Below are positions 16,178 to 25,291 of a stretch of 32,907 nt of DNA, in pieces. The notes under the pieces were generated by a model. It saw only the letters and a program-made list of their open reading frames with translations, did no database searches and had not been told where the DNA came from. The stretch is from positions 1 to 32,907 of the forward strand of contig DYGV01000027.1 in NCBI GenBank assembly GCA_020724505.1. The letters run 5' to 3'. Position 1 is the first letter of the stretch. Every line of letters begins with the position of its first letter. The DNA is from Anaerolinea thermophila (GTDB lineage Bacteria; Chloroflexota; Anaerolineae; Anaerolineales; UBA4823). The translations under genes and the position numbers were made by a program.

Positions 16178-17854
16178 TTATCCGATGATCTCGACCACGC
16201 CGGTGTTGCCGTTGACGCGAATGCGCATGCCGGTTTTGATCTTTTCCGTAGCCACAGAGGTGCCAACCACCGCCGGGATGCCAAACTCACGCGAAACCAC
16301 CGCCGGGTGCGCCAGCACGCCGCCGGCGTCTGTAACCAGACCCTTAATCTTGGTAAAGACCACCACCCAGGCAGGGTTGGTCATCTTGCACACCATAATC
16401 TCGCCTTTCTTGACCTCGTCAAACTGTGCTGGCGATTGCACGAAGCGCGCCACGCCTTCCACCACACCTGGTGAGGCCGCCAATCCTGTGATCACATCTG
16501 CCGGCTCTGCAGAGCGCTCAGCGGTCTTGGTGAATTTCTCCGGGAAACCCCACAGACCTTTATAAGGTTCATCGTATAGCGACCATTTGGTCACAGTGCC
16601 AACCCAATCTCTTGGGCGGATACCGCTGGCCGCCAGATTTTCGTCGCGCCGCTTTTGCACCAACGCCTTGGCGTCAAACGCATTCGGCACTGCCGCGATG
16701 TGGCGCAGCTCGTCATAGGTCAGGTAGAAGATATCCTCGGCGTCGAAAAGCACGCCGCCCTCGACCAGCTTGCGGCCAATCGCCAGCAGAACCAGGCGCA
16801 TGCGTGCATAGGTGCCCTGGTCAAAATAGAAGTGATGATCCGGTGTCAGCGGTGCCATCTTGAGCGCCATGTCCAGCGCTTCCTGGAGACGTTTCTTGTC
16901 TTCCTCTTTCTTGACGCGCGAGAACATCTCCTGAATGGCTGCATTTTGGTTATCCTTCACCTTTTGGATGTCGGCGTACACATCATAGCCCGATTCAAGA
17001 TAACCCTTCACCGCCTCGATGATCGGGGCGTTGTTCTCCACCCACAACGGGAAGATATATTCGTGGGTGTACATGGCTTTGTAACCGAATTCCTTCGCCC
17101 ACTCTTTCACTTTGCTCAGGAATTCTTTGCCCTGCTCGCTCTTCCCCAGGGCAGCCATGATTTCGGAGGCTGTCTCGCCTTTGAACGCCTGGCTTAACAG
17201 GGCGTCTGCCTTCACCATGTCGCGCAACATGCACAGCCCTTTGATCGAGTCCCAGTTGCGATCATCTACGGAGACTTCAATCTTACCGGTGAGCACCGGA
17301 TCCGCCTCGCCAGTGACTTCTTTGAAGATGGTTTCAAAGTTGAGGAACGAAGCAAATTGCGCCATGTTCAACAGCCAGTGGATGCGGAAGTGGCGCTCCT
17401 GAATATCCAGGGCATCCTCGAAAAGCACCATCAGTTCCGGCAGCGACGCGGTTTCGTAAGGGAAAGTATCCAGGAATTCAAAGTTGCGCAGCACCTCTGG
17501 CACCAGCCGCTCTTTCCACCAGGTCAGGAAATTGTTTGCATAAACAGGGAGAACCATGCCAAAGTATGGTCCCAGTCGGGCGATCTCCTCGTCGGTCTGG
17601 GGTACGATGGCGCTATACACGTACTGATTGATTTTTTTGGCAATCCAATCATTGCCAAACGGCAAGCCGAAACGTCTGTACATATATCGGCAGGTCAGCC
17701 ACCAACCGCCAATATCGAAATACATGGGCGAAATGGGTTGTGGGCAATGCAGATCATCGTAAAACCAGTGCAGGCTTTTTTCTTGCTCATCTTTCCATTC
17801 GATGGGGAAAGATTCATCGCCAAAGAAAGTACCTAAAACGGTCATATCAGGCAT
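16178..17854 (-). CDS. PEP-synthase-like dikinase, phospho-histidine subunit
   Basis: A 558-residue protein whose last 80 residues are the swivelling phospho-His domain of PEP-utilising enzymes: GLAASPGVVEGVARF, then TDAGGVLAHPAVVSREFG with the expected catalytic His at about 516, then IPAVVGT. The larger N-terminal part is helical and has no ATP-grasp domain and no PEP/pyruvate barrel. Size and layout resemble the large subunit of phenylphosphate synthase and the acceptor part of rifampin phosphotransferase. The ATP-grasp half is encoded separately at 18954-19928, so the two should work together: ATP to His to an unknown acceptor. I start at ATG 17854, which has AGAGGAG upstream, rather than 17887. 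The acceptor cannot be read from sequence. Confidence 0.82.
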   Translation of the reverse strand: MPDMTVLGTFFGDESFPIEWKDEQEKSLHWFYDDLHCPQPISPMYFDIGGWWLTCRYMYRRFGLPFGNDWIAKKINQYVYSAIVPQTDEEIARLGPYFGMVLPVYANNFLTWWKERLVPEVLRNFEFLDTFPYETASLPELMVLFEDALDIQERHFRIHWLLNMAQFASFLNFETIFKEVTGEADPVLTGKIEVSVDDRNWDSIKGLCMLRDMVKADALLSQAFKGETASEIMAALGKSEQGKEFLSKVKEWAKEFGYKAMYTHEYIFPLWVENNAPIIEAVKGYLESGYDVYADIQKVKDNQNAAIQEMFSRVKKEEDKKRLQEALDMALKMAPLTPDHHFYFDQGTYARMRLVLLAIGRKLVEGGVLFDAEDIFYLTYDELRHIAAVPNAFDAKALVQKRRDENLAASGIRPRDWVGTVTKWSLYDEPYKGLWGFPEKFTKTAERSAEPADVITGLAASPGVVEGVARFVQSPAQFDEVKKGEIMVCKMTNPAWVVVFTKIKGLVTDAGGVLAHPAVVSREFGIPAVVGTSVATEKIKTGMRIRVNGNTGVVEIIG

Positions 17855-17985
17855 GGCAGTTTTCTCCTCTCTGGAATTTAATTTCATGACGGTATCTAGA
17901 TGCGAGGGTGGTCATCGCTCCCAATCAGTAATTAGTCAGGTCCTAATGCTTTGCCAGAGGTGCGCCTCCTTTCGTTACTTCTTTG

Positions 17986-18876
17986 CTAATCCAGCAATTT
18001 TTCAACTTCATCTAGCAAGAGCTGAGGTGTGCGCGCCCGGATCAGGTGGTAAGGTTTCTGGATGAACTCCTGAATGAAAGCGGCGCGTTTGTAACGTAAC
18101 TCTTCGCTGTCTAATATAGGCATGGGTAGTCCCGGCGCTAACAGGGTGTTCAGTCCCATATAGTTGATCAGGCAGTGGAAGGTTTGGTAAGCCTTCTCAA
18201 ACTCACCCAGGGCTGTCACGCTCACATCGAAATGACCGTCAATGTCCGGCACAATCACCCGATCAATCTTTGTGGGTTGCGTATGGAACACCTGCAGATC
18301 TGGCAGAACGCCGCCGAACAATTTTTGCACGCCGATGTTTTGCGATGGCTTGTCGGCGCGCTCGGTGCCTTTGGCGCGTTTCACCAGGAATACGTCCCGG
18401 CTGCCGGCGATCACCAGGCCTGTGGCGCGTTCGATCACCGTCGTCTCGGTGGCAATAAACGCCCCGCCGCGGGCGCGGGCTTCGATTTGCGCCATCGTTT
18501 TTCCGTTGTTGCTCTCTCCGCCCATGAAGAGGATGCTGACGCCGCGATAATGAACCGCAGAAGAGTGGAACAGATAAACATCTTTTTCTTCCATGCGGCG
18601 GGCAAGCAGAGTCACCAGGATTTTTTGCAGTTCACCTTCAGCCCAATCGCCCGTCAGGCGCAACTGGTCATCCTGAAAACGGATTGTCTTCTGCGCCGCG
18701 TCGCGATCCCAATATAGATCCACCTTCTCGGTGGTAATCTGGTGCGTGCGTTGCACTTTGCCCAGACGATAATCCAGGAAGGTGGTATCTTCCAGGATCC
18801 ACTCCATCGGTTCAGCGGTCTTGACATCTATACGGATCAGGGCTGGCCCTGAAGTAATTTGTTCCCTATATTCCAC
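17986..18876 (-). CDS. HPr-kinase-like P-loop protein
   Basis: A 296-residue protein with the core of HPr kinase/phosphorylase: FHSSAVHYRGVSILFMGG leads into the P-loop GGESNNGKT (119-127), followed by an IATETTVIE strand where true HprK enzymes carry acidic residues (VADD-like). The N-terminal third is unrelated to the HprK sensor domain as far as I can see. It may phosphorylate a protein or the operon's substrate. It lies between the two halves of the split dikinase, suggesting it acts on or with them. GTG start with AGGAG seven bases upstream. The family call is moderately sure; the activity is unknown. Confidence 0.7.
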   Translation of the reverse strand: MEYREQITSGPALIRIDVKTAEPMEWILEDTTFLDYRLGKVQRTHQITTEKVDLYWDRDAAQKTIRFQDDQLRLTGDWAEGELQKILVTLLARRMEEKDVYLFHSSAVHYRGVSILFMGGESNNGKTMAQIEARARGGAFIATETTVIERATGLVIAGSRDVFLVKRAKGTERADKPSQNIGVQKLFGGVLPDLQVFHTQPTKIDRVIVPDIDGHFDVSVTALGEFEKAYQTFHCLINYMGLNTLLAPGLPMPILDSEELRYKRAAFIQEFIQKPYHLIRARTPQLLLDEVEKLLD

Positions 18877-18953
18877 AATCGAACTCCTGTCATCAAGGGT
18901 TTATAACCAGCGTTTTCCAAAGCATGTACTCCAAGTGGTGAAATTCTAGCGGC

Positions 18954-19928
18954 TCACAGAGTCGTCACTGGGCGGCTCTGTAAGACATAGAGCGAATTCC
19001 CTTCAATAGCCCATTCGACATCTTGCGGGCAGCCGAAATGTCTCTCAATCGAATTGCCCAGCTCGGCCAACTGAGCAATTTCTTCCGAGGTAAGCACTTG
19101 CGCTTGAGCTTTTTCGGGCGGCAGCTCCACCTCTCGCACGCCAATGCCGTTATCCTCGCGGACAATCATCACCGTCTTGCGAGAGATGAACTTGGACACC
19201 AAACTGCCATCGGTCTTGTTGACCACATAATTATCCGGGGTCACCAGGCCAGAAACCACCGCTTCGCCCAATCCCCAGGCGGCTTCGATCATCACCCGAT
19301 CTCGCCGGCGCTGCACCGGATCTGCGGTGAACATCACCCCCGATTTGTCCGGGTTCACCATGCGCTGCACCACCACTGCCATACTGGTGTCTTTTAAACT
19401 GCCTTTTTGACCGCGGTAAAAGATCGCCCGCGGATTAAAAAACGAACTCCAGCAGGCGCGCACCTGGTTCATCACGCAATCATCGCCATAAATGTTCAAA
19501 AAAGTCTCCTGCTGACCGGCGAAGCTGGCGGCTTGAGAATCCTCGGCCGCAGCGCTGGAACGCACCGCGACGATAGCCAGGTCGCCATAATCGGCACATA
19601 GCTTCTGATAAGCGCCAACAATCATGCTGCGTAGACCGTTAGAAGGCTGCTGAGCTTCGATTTTTTGCGTGATCTCCTGCGCCACGCGTTCAAGCGCGAG
19701 GTTATCTTCGACGTTTAAACCTTGCATCATGCGCTCGATTTCGCTTCCCAATTGGCTTTCGCGCAAGAATTGCTCAAATGCGCCCGTGCAGATAACGAAG
19801 CCCGGCGGGACCGGCAGGCCGGCGCGCGCCATATCGCTCAGGCTGGCGCCTTTGCCGCCAGCGATGGAAACATCTCCACGATCAATCTCGCCAAACCAGG
19901 CGATAAAAGAACCTTCAGGACATGTCAT
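18954..19928 (-). CDS. PEP-synthase-like dikinase, ATP-grasp subunit
   Basis: A 324-residue protein equal to the N-terminal nucleotide-binding half of PEP synthase/PPDK: GGKGASLSDMARAGLPVPPG (24-43), VRSSAAAEDSQAASFAGQQE (122-141), GVMFTADPV, EAAWGLGEAVVSG and the end QDVEWAIEG ... VLQSRPV. All motifs for ATP binding and phosphotransfer are present, but the protein stops where the phospho-His domain would begin. It therefore needs the separate His-domain protein at 16178-17854. This split matches the layout of phenylphosphate synthase subunits. ATG 19928 is used; a TTG eight codons earlier is less likely because GGAGAGG sits between them. Confidence 0.88.
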   Translation of the reverse strand: MTCPEGSFIAWFGEIDRGDVSIAGGKGASLSDMARAGLPVPPGFVICTGAFEQFLRESQLGSEIERMMQGLNVEDNLALERVAQEITQKIEAQQPSNGLRSMIVGAYQKLCADYGDLAIVAVRSSAAAEDSQAASFAGQQETFLNIYGDDCVMNQVRACWSSFFNPRAIFYRGQKGSLKDTSMAVVVQRMVNPDKSGVMFTADPVQRRRDRVMIEAAWGLGEAVVSGLVTPDNYVVNKTDGSLVSKFISRKTVMIVREDNGIGVREVELPPEKAQAQVLTSEEIAQLAELGNSIERHFGCPQDVEWAIEGNSLYVLQSRPVTTL

Positions 19929-19989
19929 TGATACAGACCTCTCCAGGGGCAAACCCTCTTGGGTCTGCCCCGTAGCAACGAAATAAACA

Positions 19990-20715
19990 CTAATCTTCGT
20001 AAATAGCGATAGCGCGAATGGGGGAAGCAGTGGTGCCCACCCATTTAATCGGCAGCGCAGAGACCTTGAAACCGAAGGGGCGCTGCAACAGCTTTTCCAG
20101 GTTCATCATGTTCTCGATGTGATAGTATTCGTGGTCAATCATCACACGGTGCGATTCCCAAAACATCTTATTCTCGAACATAGACCAAACCGGGCGATCC
20201 CAAGTAATGGCGTCTATGCCCATGACTTTGATCCCCTTTTCAATCAGATACAGCGTGGCGTCCGCGTCTACGCCGCAATGATTGCGTACATAGTCGTCGC
20301 TTTCGTTGATACGCCCGGCGCCGGTATAGATCAAGACAATATCCAACGGCTTTAGGGTGTAACCGATTTTCTTCAGCGCTTCCTCAATCTCCCCAGCGGA
20401 AATACCCGAACCAAATTCCTTGTGCGAGAAATCCAACACCACGCCGTCGCCATAGCAATACTCCAGCGGAATGCCCTCGGGACCGGGCGCTTCTTTCCGC
20501 ATGTGTTTCAGCGCATCAATGTGGGTGCCAACATGATCGCTTAGGGTGATCATGTAGCTGGCGGTCAACCAGTTTACGCCATACTTGGCCGCCCCGATGC
20601 GCTCGGCGAATTCCTCCCAACTTTCGTACATCAAAAGCGCCGGGCGCACAATGCGTGGGAAAGTCACCATATTGTTATGCACCGGCATACTGAGATCAAT
20701 AATGGTTCTGCTCAT
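19990..20715 (-). CDS. Cyclase-family metal hydrolase (kynurenine formamidase-like)
   Basis: A 241-residue protein of the cyclase family (PF04199), which includes bacterial kynurenine formamidase and isatin hydrolase. The metal-binding signature is HVGTHIDALKH (61-71), matching HxGTHxDxxxH, and the downstream GIDAITWDRP region also fits. Members hydrolyse amides, lactams or lactones using a divalent metal. In this operon a lactone or cyclic intermediate made by the dehydrogenases is a reasonable substrate, but this is inference. GGAGG is ten bases before the ATG. It is cytoplasmic, between the SDR gene and the dikinase ATP-grasp gene. Confidence 0.85.
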   Translation of the reverse strand: MSRTIIDLSMPVHNNMVTFPRIVRPALLMYESWEEFAERIGAAKYGVNWLTASYMITLSDHVGTHIDALKHMRKEAPGPEGIPLEYCYGDGVVLDFSHKEFGSGISAGEIEEALKKIGYTLKPLDIVLIYTGAGRINESDDYVRNHCGVDADATLYLIEKGIKVMGIDAITWDRPVWSMFENKMFWESHRVMIDHEYYHIENMMNLEKLLQRPFGFKVSALPIKWVGTTASPIRAIAIYED

Positions 20716-20785
20716 AGGTTCATATCCTCCAAAAATGTATGCTTCTCGTTTTCTGTAATCTGAATACCAGCCTGTTGGCTGTTTG

Positions 20786-21592
20786 TTACTGCGATGCTGT
20801 TACGCCGCCGTCCACCATTAAGATGTGGCCGGTGATGAAGTCCGCTGCGGGAGAGGCCAGGAAGAGCGTTGCGCCTGCCACATCCACCGTTTCGCCTACC
20901 CGACCCAAGGGGATGCGCCCCACCAATCCGTTATAGAATTCGCGATCTTCCAGGTAATGCTTCACCAGTTCGGTGCGGATAAAGGTGGGCGCCACCGCGT
21001 TCACGGTGATGTTGTATTTCGCCCACTCGGTCGCCAGTTGTTTGACCAGCATGTTCATGCCGCCTTTGGTGACGCAATAGGAGATATAGCCGCGGCGCAA
21101 ACCCAACACGCTGCGCACGGACGAAATGTGAATGTGCTTGCCGCCCGTCCCCTGTTGGATCATCTGACGACCAACTGCTTGGGATAGTAAAAATGCGCCG
21201 CGCAGATTTACATTATTGACCAGATCCCAGTCCTCTAACAGATAGTCCTCCGCCGGCCTTTCGATATGCATCCCCACGCAGTTGACCAGGATATCCACAT
21301 GACCGGTCAGTTCCACCGACTCTTTGACCATGGCGGAAATGCTTTCTGGTTGGGTGATCTCGAAGCCAATGGCGTGGGCCGAGCGACCCAGATTAACGAT
21401 GCTCTCTGCGCACTCGCAAGCCTGTTCTTCACGATGATCGGCGATAATCACTGTTGCCCCCATATGCGCCAGACCGTGCGAAATAGCTGAGCCAATGCCG
21501 CCGCATCCACCGGCGACAATGGCTACCTTACCGTCGAAACGAAACAGTTTATCGAATACATCTCCGAAAGGAGAGCTTGTCTTTGTCTGCAT
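20786..21592 (-). CDS. Short-chain dehydrogenase/reductase (SDR)
   Basis: A 268-residue classical SDR using NAD(P)H: dinucleotide motif GGCGGIG (28-34), NNVN (127-130), Ser about 158, and the catalytic Tyr172-x3-Lys176 (SYCVTKGG). The C-terminus ends LMVDGGVTA, as in gluconate 5-dehydrogenase-like and 3-oxoacyl reductase-like SDRs. In this setting oxidation of a sugar, polyol or sugar acid hydroxyl is most likely. I choose ATG 21592, because the GGAG of its ribosome-binding site lies inside the alternative GTG start at 21604. It lies 25 bp after the second permease gene, so it is expressed with the transporter. Confidence 0.93.
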   Translation of the reverse strand: MQTKTSSPFGDVFDKLFRFDGKVAIVAGGCGGIGSAISHGLAHMGATVIIADHREEQACECAESIVNLGRSAHAIGFEITQPESISAMVKESVELTGHVDILVNCVGMHIERPAEDYLLEDWDLVNNVNLRGAFLLSQAVGRQMIQQGTGGKHIHISSVRSVLGLRRGYISYCVTKGGMNMLVKQLATEWAKYNITVNAVAPTFIRTELVKHYLEDREFYNGLVGRIPLGRVGETVDVAGATLFLASPAADFITGHILMVDGGVTASQ

Positions 21593-21617
21593 GATCTTCT
21601 CCACGATTGATATCGGA

Positions 21618-22613
21618 TCAGCGCTCGGTGCGCCTTCCGTAAATAGCCAATAGAATAATCAACACCAGACCAAACACAACCTGCTTGCCGCCTTCTCCCA
21701 TGCGCATGGTGACTAAAAGCGCGGTCAATGTGGTCAGTAAGATAGAGCCGCCCACTGCGCCTAAATAGTTGCCAGCGCCGCCCGCCAGAGAGATTCCGCC
21801 AATCACCGCTGCCGCCACGCTCGGCAACACGTAGGGCGATCCCATTTCCATGAAGGGTAAGCCGTTATAACCCAACAAAAATACGCCTGCCAGAGCCGAG
21901 ATAGCCCCGCTAAACGCATAAGCCAGCGCCCGCACGCGTTTGGCGTGGACGCCGTTGAGTTCGGCGGTTAGCTCATTCGCACCAACCCCATATAAAGTGA
22001 TGCCCGACTTGGTGCGGCCCAATACAAAAAGGGCAATGACAATAATGACCAGCCAGACAAAAAGCATGTTGGGTATGCCGAAAAGTGACTGGCCGCTGCC
22101 GATGGTTTGCAACAGCTTGGAGGCGCTGCCTCGAATAATGAACCCTTTGCTGTATATAATCACTAAGCCATTAATCACGCTGGACATGCCCAGGGTCATA
22201 ATAAGCGGCGGGACGCTGAAGACAGCAATGCCAACACCGTTGATTAACCCCAGGAAAAAACCGACCGCAATTACTAAAGGAATAGCTATCAACAGTTTCG
22301 CATCCTCGCCTTGCATCACCACCGCCGCCATGACAGCGCAGATGCTGGCAATCGCTCCTACTGAAAGATCAATACCTTCGCCGCCAGCGATAATCACAAT
22401 GGATTGCGCCAGCACCAACACCCCCAGCAGCGAAGCGGTTTTCAGCAAGATCAATACATGATTCGGACTGGCAAAGCCGGATGATACAAACTCGCCGGCG
22501 ATAATCAGGATGATGGCGATCAAAAAAGGAACTAGCGCCCCGCGATAATAAGCGTACATCTTCTTCAAACGCGCTGTGCCGCGGGGTTCGCTGACGGTCA
22601 TAGCTCCGTTCAC
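21618..22613 (-). CDS. RbsC-like sugar ABC transporter permease 2
   Basis: A membrane permease of the ribose/galactose importer family (BPD_transp_2), about 331 residues with eight to ten hydrophobic segments. Family features include GEGIDLSVGAIASI, TLYGVGANELTAELNGVHAKRV (the cytoplasmic loop that meets the ATPase) and AAVIGGISLAGGAGN. A GTG at 22613 is preceded by GAGGAG nine bases away; an ATG at 22601 in the same frame has only a very close GGAG, so the GTG is slightly preferred. It pairs with the adjacent permease as a heterodimer, using the single fused RbsA-like ATPase. Confidence 0.92.
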   Translation of the reverse strand: MNGAMTVSEPRGTARLKKMYAYYRGALVPFLIAIILIIAGEFVSSGFASPNHVLILLKTASLLGVLVLAQSIVIIAGGEGIDLSVGAIASICAVMAAVVMQGEDAKLLIAIPLVIAVGFFLGLINGVGIAVFSVPPLIMTLGMSSVINGLVIIYSKGFIIRGSASKLLQTIGSGQSLFGIPNMLFVWLVIIVIALFVLGRTKSGITLYGVGANELTAELNGVHAKRVRALAYAFSGAISALAGVFLLGYNGLPFMEMGSPYVLPSVAAAVIGGISLAGGAGNYLGAVGGSILLTTLTALLVTMRMGEGGKQVVFGLVLIILLAIYGRRTER

Positions 22614-22659
22614 CGTTTTTCTCTCCTCGAAACAATGTAACTGCAATTCATCTCGGCGC

Positions 22660-23637
22660 TCATGAAATCGCTAAACTCTTGCTTTCTCTGCGCCGATATA
22701 CAACCGCCAGAGCAAGAGCCAGGATGATGATGGCGCCTTTGGTAAATTCCTGGTATTCGCTGGGAATGTTGGCGAAGTAAATCAGGTTGATCACCATATT
22801 CAAGATAATGGCGCCAAACACCGCGCCGATGACGTTGCCGCTGCCGCCCTTCAGGGCAATGCCGCCCACCACCACGGCGGCGATGGAGGTCAGGGTGTAG
22901 GAAAGCCCCAAACGGGCATCCCCTGAAGCCGCCTGAAAGGTGATGGCAAACCCACCCAACATGACGAAGAAGCTCCCCAGGATATACGAATAGAGTTTCA
23001 CCCGTCGAGTGTTGACGCCATTGGCGTATGCCGCCGCCTCATTGCTGCCTACGGCGTAGATATAGCGCCCTAATGGCCTGCGCCGAACAAAAACCCACAA
23101 TAAGTAAGCCAATACGATGACGATCAGTGGCATCGAAATCAAAGAGTATTTCCAGCTAAACCCTTTCACCAACCAGGTGGGGATCGCCCCGCCAGGCGAG
23201 GGCAGGATCAGCAGCGCCAATCCGTACCATATGGCTGAGGTGGCAAAAGTGGCGATCATCGGCGGCAGGTTCAGGTAGCCGGCAGTAAATCCGTTCACAA
23301 AACCCATACCCAGGGCGGCAATCATGGCCGCCAGAAATCCGGGGATTACTGCGGCGTGATTATCCCCTGCATCTTTCATTAACACCGCCATGATCACGTT
23401 AATCAAAGATACCTGTGTGCCAACGGACAAATCCAGCCCCCCACCCAAGATGATCACCGCCTGGCCGATGCTGATCAGGATCAATGGCGTAAAGGTCAAC
23501 AAATTGACGTTGATCACGTTGACGGCGAAGAAATTTTTCTGCAAAGCGGCGTTCAGCGCAATCACCGTGATCAAAATAATCACGCTTGGAAATTCAGGTT
23601 TGCGGCTGATATTTTTCAACTGATTTACAATATTCAT
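22660..23637 (-). CDS. RbsC-like sugar ABC transporter permease 1
   Basis: A 325-residue permease of the RbsC/BPD_transp_2 family with multiple membrane segments. Family motifs are GGGLDLSVGTQVSL, YIYAVGSNEAAAYANGVNTRRVKLYSY (the EAA-like loop) and VVVGGIALKGGSGNVIGAVFG. AGAGGA lies just before the ATG. It follows the ATPase gene by 25 bp and precedes a second, clearly different permease, implying a heterodimeric channel as in several sugar and autoinducer importers of this class. Confidence 0.94.
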   Translation of the reverse strand: MNIVNQLKNISRKPEFPSVIILITVIALNAALQKNFFAVNVINVNLLTFTPLILISIGQAVIILGGGLDLSVGTQVSLINVIMAVLMKDAGDNHAAVIPGFLAAMIAALGMGFVNGFTAGYLNLPPMIATFATSAIWYGLALLILPSPGGAIPTWLVKGFSWKYSLISMPLIVIVLAYLLWVFVRRRPLGRYIYAVGSNEAAAYANGVNTRRVKLYSYILGSFFVMLGGFAITFQAASGDARLGLSYTLTSIAAVVVGGIALKGGSGNVIGAVFGAIILNMVINLIYFANIPSEYQEFTKGAIIILALALAVVYRRRESKSLAIS

Positions 23638-23662
23638 GGATCCTCTTTTGACTGGCGCGTGC

Positions 23663-25183
23663 TTAGGCGGATTGTTTCACCGTGGCGCGCAGCGAGGCTG
23701 CCACCAGGTTGTCTTCGGTGATCTCAGCGCCCGCCAGCTCTTCAACAATCTGGCCCTCGTAAAGCACAAAAATCCGGTCGCAATGCGAAACCAATTCTTC
23801 GTTATCGCTGGCGTAGAGAATGACCGACGTGCCGCGGCGGGCTAAGTCGCGGATCAAGTCATATAGCTCACGCTTCGCCTGCACATCCACCCCTTTGGCT
23901 GGGTCGCTCAGCAACAGTACCTGCGGCTTGAGCGGCAGCCACTTACCTACCACCACCTTCTGTTGGTTGCCTCCGCTCAGGTTTTGCATCTCGGTTTCGA
24001 GGCTCTCCGTGCGGATCGAGAGCGTGGACACCACCTGTTTGACCTCCTCTCGCAGCCTCTTGAAAGGGATCAACCAGTCGCCCCGCAAACCGAAACGGGC
24101 GTAAATCACGTTCATGAACAGGCTATGGTTGAGGAACAACCCTTCTTTTTGTCGGTCGCCAGGCACCAGTACAACGCCATGGCGGATGGCGTCGGCGGGG
24201 TGGTGAAACTTTACCGGCTTGCCATTGACGCGCAGTTCGCCTTTCTCTAGGTGGATCATGCCAGCCAACATCAGCAATAAATCTTCCTGCCCCTGACCTT
24301 GCAGCCCGCCGATGCCGATAATTTCTCCGCGATGCGCAGTAAAGCTGATTTCCTTCAGCATCCCCGCGGAAAGATGCCGGGCTTCTAGACGCGCCTCTTC
24401 CGAGCGGATGCGATCTTTCGCCCCGTTTTGCTGTCCGCTTTCTTCCTTTCCGGTAATCAGGGAAACAATGCGGTTTTCATCCCGTCCATCTTTTTCAAAG
24501 CGCACCGTGCCCACATTGGCGCCGTTGCGAAAGACGACTACATAGTCGCAGATTTCCAACACTTCCCCCAAGCGATGGGAGATGAAGATGATCGTGGTCC
24601 CCTGGCTTTTCAATTCACGCATGATCTCGAATAGCCGGTTTACTTGGGTTTGCTCCAAAGCAGCAGTCGGCTCGTCCAGGATCAGCAACTTCCCGCCCTT
24701 CGAAAGCGCTTTTGCAATCTCAACCAGTTGTTGTTCTGAAGGCAACAGGGTTTTCACCACCCGATCCAGCGAAAGCCCCGGCGCCAAGCGATTGATCACC
24801 TCCGCGGCTTTCCTGCGGGCGGTCTCATCGTCCAGCGCGCCAATTTTTGTTCTGGGCTCATGCCCAAGGTTGATGTTTTCCCAAACAGTCAGGTCGGGAA
24901 TCAGGCTTAGCTGCTGATGAACCATGACAATCCCCTGGCGCATGGCATCCATAGGCGAGCGGAAGTGGACCGGCTGCCCCTCGATATAGATCTCTCCCGC
25001 GTCGCTGTGCAGCAAGCCCATTATGATTTTAGAGAAAGTTGTCTTCCCGGAACCATTCGCTCCGAGCAGCCCGACGATTTCTCCTTGTCTGCAAGAGAAA
25101 GAACCATCCACCAGGGCTTTTACACCGCCAAAAGACTTTTTGATGGATTTCGTCTCCAGGATCACAGAGCCGTTGTTTTCCAA
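23663..25183 (-). CDS. RbsA-like sugar ABC transporter ATPase (two fused domains)
   Basis: A 506-residue ATPase with two ABC domains. The first has Walker A GANGSGKT (41-48), a degenerate C-loop (LPSEQQLVEIAKAL), Walker B LLILDEPTAAL and the switch His in FISHRLGEV. The second has the family's degenerate Walker A (GLQGQGQ), an intact LSGGNQQKVVVGKWL and LLLSDPAKGVDV, where the catalytic Glu is replaced. This asymmetric pattern is normal for RbsA/MglA. It starts at TTG with AGGAG seven bases upstream. A strong hairpin separates it from the binding-protein gene. It powers uptake through the two RbsC-like permeases. Confidence 0.95.
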   Translation of the reverse strand: MENNGSVILETKSIKKSFGGVKALVDGSFSCRQGEIVGLLGANGSGKTTFSKIIMGLLHSDAGEIYIEGQPVHFRSPMDAMRQGIVMVHQQLSLIPDLTVWENINLGHEPRTKIGALDDETARRKAAEVINRLAPGLSLDRVVKTLLPSEQQLVEIAKALSKGGKLLILDEPTAALEQTQVNRLFEIMRELKSQGTTIIFISHRLGEVLEICDYVVVFRNGANVGTVRFEKDGRDENRIVSLITGKEESGQQNGAKDRIRSEEARLEARHLSAGMLKEISFTAHRGEIIGIGGLQGQGQEDLLLMLAGMIHLEKGELRVNGKPVKFHHPADAIRHGVVLVPGDRQKEGLFLNHSLFMNVIYARFGLRGDWLIPFKRLREEVKQVVSTLSIRTESLETEMQNLSGGNQQKVVVGKWLPLKPQVLLLSDPAKGVDVQAKRELYDLIRDLARRGTSVILYASDNEELVSHCDRIFVLYEGQIVEELAGAEITEDNLVAASLRATVKQSA

Positions 25184-25205
25184 AGTTCGTCTCCTGTCCA
25201 GTTGG

Positions 25206-25243
25206 GGATGGTGTAGGGGAATGTTCGCTCCCCTACACCATCC
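25206..25243. repeat. 14-bp-stem inverted repeat between binding protein and ATPase genes
   Basis: GGATGGTGTAGGGG (25206-25219) and its exact complement (25230-25243) flank a 10-base loop. There is no T-run, so it is not a simple terminator. In the mRNA it would form a stable hairpin after the binding-protein stop, a place where hairpins commonly protect upstream message and raise binding-protein yield. The GTAGGGG...CCCCTAC core also resembles dispersed palindromic repeats of Chloroflexi and cyanobacteria; this is from memory and unchecked. Confidence 0.8.
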
Positions 25244-25291
25244 TCCGATTTAGCAAAAGCCAATCAATACAAAGCCGATCAGACGCAGGTA

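Noticed and set aside
19990-20715. Naming the cyclase gene kynB
   Set aside because: Only the general metal motif is seen; no tryptophan-degradation genes are nearby.
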